This document shows positions 59,935 through 64,000 of a stretch of DNA of 64,000 nucleotides, piece after piece. The DNA comes from Phaeobacter gallaeciensis DSM 26640 (GTDB lineage Bacteria > Pseudomonadota > Alphaproteobacteria > Rhodobacterales > Rhodobacteraceae). How positions within the stretch are numbered: position 1 is the first letter of the stretch; the number at the start of each line of letters is the position of its first letter. The notes under the pieces are model-generated. The model was given only the letters and a program-made list of their open reading frames with translations. It had not been told where the DNA came from and searched no databases. Both the position numbers and the translations under genes were made by a program. Where the stretch lies: the NCBI RefSeq assembly GCF_000511385.1, contig NC_023137.1:491001-555000 (forward strand). Direction: 5' to 3'.

Positions 59935-62511
59935 TCAGGTGATTTCCGGCGTTGGCCCCTCACCCGCGCGGAGAAGGGCGGCGACCAGCGCGCTTTCAGA
60001 GACCGGTTTCTGCACGATTGGGCAGGGCGGGTAGATCTCGATGATATCCTGGACCTCGCCATAGCCGGTGGTCAGCACAAAGGGGATGCCGCGTCGCGCC
60101 AGTTCTTCTGCCACGGGGACCGATTGCTCGGAGCCGAGATTGACGTCCAGCACTGCGTAGTCGATGCTGCTCTCTTCCAGTTTGTCTAGCGCCTTGCCCA
60201 CGGTTGAGGCGCTGACGGTTTCCGCAAAACCGATGTCTTCCAGCATGGCGCTCAAATCCATCGCGATGATGAAGCTGTCTTCGACCACCAGTGCTTTGCC
60301 TCCCAGCTTTGGAGCTTCCTTGGTATCGGGGAGAGGTGCGTCGTCTACGGGGTCAGTGTCAGTATGCTTGATCTTTTCGAGATAGAGGGTGGGGATGCGG
60401 AACCGCGCCTCAAGGCCGGTTGTCTTATACTGGACCGAGGCGTCGCCTTTCAGCTCGTGCGGAATGGAGTTCTCCACGATGGTAGAGCCAAAACCGCGTC
60501 GTGCAGGGCGCGCCACCGGCGGGCCTCCGCGTTCAACCCAACTGATCAGAAGGGCGCCGCTGTCCTCTTCCTCCAAGGCGATCTCGACACGACCGACCCC
60601 ATTGCTGAGCGCGCCATATTTTACTGAATTGGTGGTCAGCTCATGCAGAACCAACGCCAAAGTCGTGAAGGCGACCGGCGTGACCAGCGCATCGGGACCG
60701 GTCAGGACAACCTCATCATCGCGACCGGTGGAATAGGCCTCCAGTTCGCAGGTGATCAGCGCCCGCAGGGAAGCGGGTTCCCATTGCTCACCCGTCAGCT
60801 GGTCATGCGCGCGCGCCAGCGAATGGATGCGGCCATCCAGGTTTTCGGTGAATTCGGTGAGCGTCCGCGCCGTGCCCTTGGTCTGGGTCACCAGTCCACT
60901 CATCAGGTTGAGGATGTTGCGGACCCGGTGATTGAGCTCAGATATCAGTAGTTGCTGTTGCTCCTGCGCCCGCGCCCGCTCGGCGTTGTTGGCTTCGGTC
61001 ACCTTGAGGAAGATTTCCAGCAGCACGGTGCGCAGCATATTGGCGCTGTGAAGGCTGTTGTCTGCCCAGGGGGCGGACCGCCATTCGACGGTTTCCTGCC
61101 AGGCCTCGAAGCTTTTGCGGGGGGTAAGCCGCACGCCGTTGGGACCGACCTCCATCGGTTTGGTCGGGTCGCCCGCCCATTCTACCGTCTGCGAGATGCT
61201 GCGGCGGCACAGGATGAGGTAATCGCGTGGGCGTTTGGAAATCGGGATCGCGAGAATGCCGGCGCAGCGATCAATGTAATCCCGCGCCGGGTCATGAATG
61301 CTCTCCAGTTGGTTGGTGGAAAACGCCGTTGCCCCAATGGTGACATCCAGCATTCTGGCGAGGGAGCGTGTCTCCTCGGCGGTGGGGGTGGTGCCGGTGG
61401 CATGAAACTCCCCATCGGAGTAAAGCACCAGACCGTCATGAGGGATGACGTCCTGAATGTCTTCGGAGACTGAAATCAGGCTTTCCTTGAACGGGCGGCC
61501 ATCCGCCAGCATCGCCATCAGTTGTGTCTGCAGGCGGCTCATACTCTTTTCTTCGCGGGTGCGCTGGGTGGTCTCAAACTGGCTCAGCTCATATGAGAAG
61601 ACATGCGCGAACATCTCAATGGCGGTGCGGCGTTCATAGTCTATATACCGCGGGCGGTTGTGATGGCAGGCAAACAGGCCCCAAAGCTCCCCGTCTTTCA
61701 TGATTGATACTGACATGGAGGCACGCACGCCCATATTGCGCAGATATTCCAGATGGATCGGCGAGACAGCGCGAGTCACCGCCAGAGACAGATCCAGGGG
61801 TGCGCCATCGATTTTGAACGCCGGGCTGATCGGCGCGCCCTCATCGTCCACATCGGCAATCAGCCGCAGCAGTGACCGCTTGTAAAGCGCGCGCGCCTGT
61901 ACAGGAATATCCGAGGCGGGAAAGAACATGCCTTCGTATTTCTTGGTCCGGTCACTGCGTATCTCGGCGATCACCTGTCCCGAGTGATCAGGCTGGAACT
62001 GATAGACCATGACGCTGTCGAACCCCGAAAGCGCCTGCAGGCCGCGCGCCGCGCCCTGCGCCAGTCGTGAAATATCCTCGTCCCGGCGCAGCTGCGAGAA
62101 ATGCGGATAGATCTCGGACATCACATCGCGCTCGCTGCGCTCGAATTTTGGCTCGAATTCGATGACCAGATGACGGCCACTCTGATGGATGCTGACATCA
62201 AACGCCTGGCTGTGGTCCTTCAGCGGGATATTGAAGAACCGCAGGTTGCTGTCCGGGGTCTCCAATGCGCCCAGATTGCGACGGATGCGGGTGAATGCGT
62301 CCTCCGCGATCAGATTCCCCAGCGAATGGCCGATAGCCGCCTGCGCCTCGGTGCCCAGTATTTCAAGAAGATTGTCTGAGGCATGCTGCACCAGCCAGTC
62401 GGTCGAAACCGCGATCAGCGCGCCATAAGATTGCACCCGGCCCAATTGGTGGATCGGTTCACGGTCGCAATTGGTCAGTGTGGTGGTGGAGACTGTCTGT
62501 TCCAAAGCCAT
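59935..62511 (-). CDS. bphP: Bacteriophytochrome: PAS-GAF-PHY photosensor, HWE histidine kinase and receiver domain
   Basis: The 858-residue red/far-red photoreceptor has the biliverdin-attachment Cys15 in NCDREPIHQLG. The PAS and GAF domains follow, with PASDIP (198-203), the chromophore-pocket histidines near 253 and 283, and PHY with PRKSF (about 464-468). The kinase is of the HWE group (His about 528 in ELNHRVRN, N-box TTNSVKYG, W-x-E in SWVERGG). A C-terminal receiver has its Asp near 788 in AVLDVNLG. The fused receiver makes it a hybrid kinase. Heme oxygenase is encoded just upstream on the same strand, 72 bases away. Confidence 0.95.
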   Translation of the reverse strand: MALEQTVSTTTLTNCDREPIHQLGRVQSYGALIAVSTDWLVQHASDNLLEILGTEAQAAIGHSLGNLIAEDAFTRIRRNLGALETPDSNLRFFNIPLKDHSQAFDVSIHQSGRHLVIEFEPKFERSERDVMSEIYPHFSQLRRDEDISRLAQGAARGLQALSGFDSVMVYQFQPDHSGQVIAEIRSDRTKKYEGMFFPASDIPVQARALYKRSLLRLIADVDDEGAPISPAFKIDGAPLDLSLAVTRAVSPIHLEYLRNMGVRASMSVSIMKDGELWGLFACHHNRPRYIDYERRTAIEMFAHVFSYELSQFETTQRTREEKSMSRLQTQLMAMLADGRPFKESLISVSEDIQDVIPHDGLVLYSDGEFHATGTTPTAEETRSLARMLDVTIGATAFSTNQLESIHDPARDYIDRCAGILAIPISKRPRDYLILCRRSISQTVEWAGDPTKPMEVGPNGVRLTPRKSFEAWQETVEWRSAPWADNSLHSANMLRTVLLEIFLKVTEANNAERARAQEQQQLLISELNHRVRNILNLMSGLVTQTKGTARTLTEFTENLDGRIHSLARAHDQLTGEQWEPASLRALITCELEAYSTGRDDEVVLTGPDALVTPVAFTTLALVLHELTTNSVKYGALSNGVGRVEIALEEEDSGALLISWVERGGPPVARPARRGFGSTIVENSIPHELKGDASVQYKTTGLEARFRIPTLYLEKIKHTDTDPVDDAPLPDTKEAPKLGGKALVVEDSFIIAMDLSAMLEDIGFAETVSASTVGKALDKLEESSIDYAVLDVNLGSEQSVPVAEELARRGIPFVLTTGYGEVQDIIEIYPPCPIVQKPVSESALVAALLRAGEGPTPEIT

Positions 62512-62583
62512 TGTACAGGCCCTTTTTTGATAAGCCGTTTTAACGTTGCGCAGACGGCATTGTCTTAGGTGTATTTCTTTATA

Positions 62584-63294
62584 TCAGATCGTCGGTGTTT
62601 TTAGTGGATTGAGCCGCGCCGCAGTCTCAAAGAGGTCGAACCCTTTACGGGTATCTGCAACGATGCGTTGGGCCAGCGCGCTCTTGGGAGGAAGCTGTTC
62701 CAGATCCGTGCAGGTCGCGCGCCAAGTCGCCAGATGATCTCTTGGTGCGAAATAGGCAGGCAGGGCCATCTGGCCTGCGGCCTCGCTCAGGCGGCGGCGG
62801 AGCACCTCATTGCCCATACGGGATCCTAGCACGAGGTAATCCACCGCTAGAGGGTGCAGCTGGGGTAGGGTGTCCGCAGAGATAGCGGCCGGCCGGTCGC
62901 CATTATCGGCGCAATCCGCGCGCAGCGCAGCGGTCAAATCTGCTAGCAATGCGGTGGCCCGTCCCCTCTCGAGACGGCAGGTGTCGGCCAGCGCATGTAA
63001 CGCGGTATGCTGGCAGGCCAGAAACCACGCAAGATGGGGCAGGGGTCTTTGGTGAAAAGGGGCAAAAGCCAGTTCAGCTGTATCATGTTCGGGCCGGGTG
63101 GCTCGCCGCAGTTCAGACCGAAACCCGGGCTGATCCTGGAGGTGGCGTTGCAGGCCATGGGGCCGCTGTACCTGTCTACCCTCTGTTTCGGGCGGGGCAT
63201 CGACCTTTGGCACAGTGCTCAGGTTGCGTCGGCCAGGGTGGGCTGCGGTATCCTCGGATAGGGTAAGTGCCGCGGAGGGGGAAAGATCTGTCAT
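62584..63294 (-). CDS. bphO: Heme oxygenase (biliverdin-producing), partner of the bacteriophytochrome
   Basis: The 236-residue protein has the heme oxygenase core with the likely proximal His70 in LRRATRPEHDTAE and the distal glycine helix YLVLGSRMGNEVLRRR (153-168). It opens heme to biliverdin IX-alpha, the chromophore of the adjacent phytochrome. An N-terminal stretch of about 60 residues, low in structure and rich in Pro and Arg, precedes the core and is not usual in the family. No internal ATG offers a shorter start. The ATG at 63294 is preferred to 63321. Confidence 0.87.
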   Translation of the reverse strand: MTDLSPSAALTLSEDTAAHPGRRNLSTVPKVDAPPETEGRQVQRPHGLQRHLQDQPGFRSELRRATRPEHDTAELAFAPFHQRPLPHLAWFLACQHTALHALADTCRLERGRATALLADLTAALRADCADNGDRPAAISADTLPQLHPLAVDYLVLGSRMGNEVLRRRLSEAAGQMALPAYFAPRDHLATWRATCTDLEQLPPKSALAQRIVADTRKGFDLFETAARLNPLKTPTI

Positions 63295-63755
63295 GGTCTC
63301 GTATCTTGGTCCTGAGCGCATGCGTTCTGGATGTGTATGGACAGCATTCGCCTGTCATCCACCTGTGATCCGGACCACCTGTCTATTGCGCCGCGCGCTT
63401 ATCACTGCTGCATGGTCATGCTTGCAGCCTACCAAAGCCCATGAGGGGGGTATGGCACAACCCCTAGTCGTAACAGTGACCTAGCGGCTTCCGGAGGTTT
63501 GACCAGCAGGCCGTGGGAAGAGACGTGTTTGTGCAGAACTATGGCTGCGCTCGGCAGTTTGCGGTTCGTGATTCCGACTCGAAATAGGTCGAGGCTGCAT
63601 GAGTCCTAGTGGTCTCGCGCAGTCTGGCATCTATATATAGATATCGAACTGTCGCGCTGGCGCTTAGGCAATCTGTGAGTCGTGAGAAATGTACCCGAAA
63701 TGAGGAGCTTTCAGAGAAAAAAATCGATCTAATATTATGATATAAAACAAAAATA
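63295..63755. other. Intergenic stretch upstream of bphO without a supported gene
   Basis: The region should contain the bphO promoter on the minus strand. No open frame with ribosome site or recognisable protein is present on either strand. The last part, from about 63650, becomes strongly AT-rich. I see no repeat or RNA gene in it. Confidence 0.4.
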
Positions 63756-63797
63756 TTGGTTTTCGACGAAAACTTCATGAAAACGTCAAAAAACTGC

Positions 63798-63826
63798 TTG
63801 CGGCTTTGTGCAACTCGCCTTAGAAC
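63798..63826 (+). promoter_or_regulatory. Strong promoter, probably of an rRNA operon
   Basis: TTGCGG (63798-63803) and TAGAAC (63821-63826) are separated by exactly 17 bases and preceded by an AT-rich tract that resembles an UP element. The downstream 170 bases are non-coding, GC-rich and full of GACG-type repeats, like the 16S leader of this bacterial group. The 16S gene itself would lie outside the window. Confidence 0.5.
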
Positions 63827-64000
63827 CCCCTTCACCGGCGGCGCTGAGGCGCTACGGGGACACACTGGACGGGACGGCGGCGACGCTGGATTGGGCGGGA
63901 AACGCGGCGGAGAGACGCTGGGACGGGCTGGAGAGACGGTCGGACGCATCGGAAAGACGGTGGCATTTATGGGGTTTTGATCGGCGGGCGCGTCAGGAAT

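Noticed and set aside
63756..63980. Gly/Arg-rich 74-codon frame at the window end
   Set aside because: The repeated GGRAGE-like composition comes from the GACG/GGCG repeats of the presumed rRNA leader; the start overlaps the promoter.

Overview
The window is about 64 kb of GC-rich, densely coding chromosome from an alphaproteobacterium of the Rhodobacteraceae (Roseobacter group). The evidence is the gene content (TauR-type MocR regulator, Xsc, Tpa, SoeABC, stand-alone MnmD, DUF4399 proteins), many 1-4 base stop/start overlaps, and protein sequences that read as marine roseobacter homologues. I saw no insertion sequence, integrase, CRISPR array, tRNA or complete rRNA gene. The exact genus is not decided by the sequence alone.

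Positions 1-30 kb are mostly housekeeping. They hold pterin dehydratase, a peroxiredoxin, a ferredoxin reductase, rsmD, a HAD phosphatase, map, an MscS channel, sfsA, a CinA-like protein, two OmpA-type proteins, a LysR regulator, a small DUF4399/NIPSNAP/monooxygenase operon, a 2,4-dienoyl-CoA reductase, rppH, a MarR/DMT-exporter divergon with two operator-like palindromes, a PfkB kinase with nth, an Ada-like alkyltransferase, a WYL regulator, and an FAD enzyme divergent from mnmD that together look like a split MnmC. A lytic transglycosylase and dapA close this part.

Positions 30.5-32 kb hold a self-contained ECF41 sigma factor operon with a carboxymuconolactone-decarboxylase partner. Its promoter matches TGTCACA-N16-CGTC exactly.

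Positions 32-49 kb hold a taurine dissimilation region. Tpa makes sulfoacetaldehyde. Xsc splits it to sulfite and acetyl phosphate. Pta and AckA handle acetyl phosphate, and a citrate synthase carries acetyl-CoA onward. A TSUP permease can export sulfite and SoeABC can oxidise it. TauR is encoded beside xsc, and paired direct repeats resembling the TauR site lie before tauR, xsc and tpa with the same 22-23 base period. Embedded in this region are a membrane-anchored MepA-like endopeptidase and an ArsR/ArsP-type metalloid operon with a 34-base palindromic operator.

Positions 49-60 kb are a plus-strand accessory catabolic region: a BKACE enzyme with a class III aminotransferase; a class V PLP enzyme coupled to a class II glutamine amidotransferase; the 5-oxoprolinase genes pxpBCA; and a 1071-residue fusion of a corrinoid/iron-sulfur reductive dehalogenase with an FMN/[2Fe-2S] reductase. 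That fusion is the most striking single gene here.

Positions 60-64 kb hold a bacteriophytochrome HWE kinase fused to a receiver domain and its heme oxygenase, then about 700 bases without a credible gene. This stretch ends in an AT-rich tract and a promoter that resembles an rRNA operon promoter and leader, so a 16S gene may begin just beyond the window.
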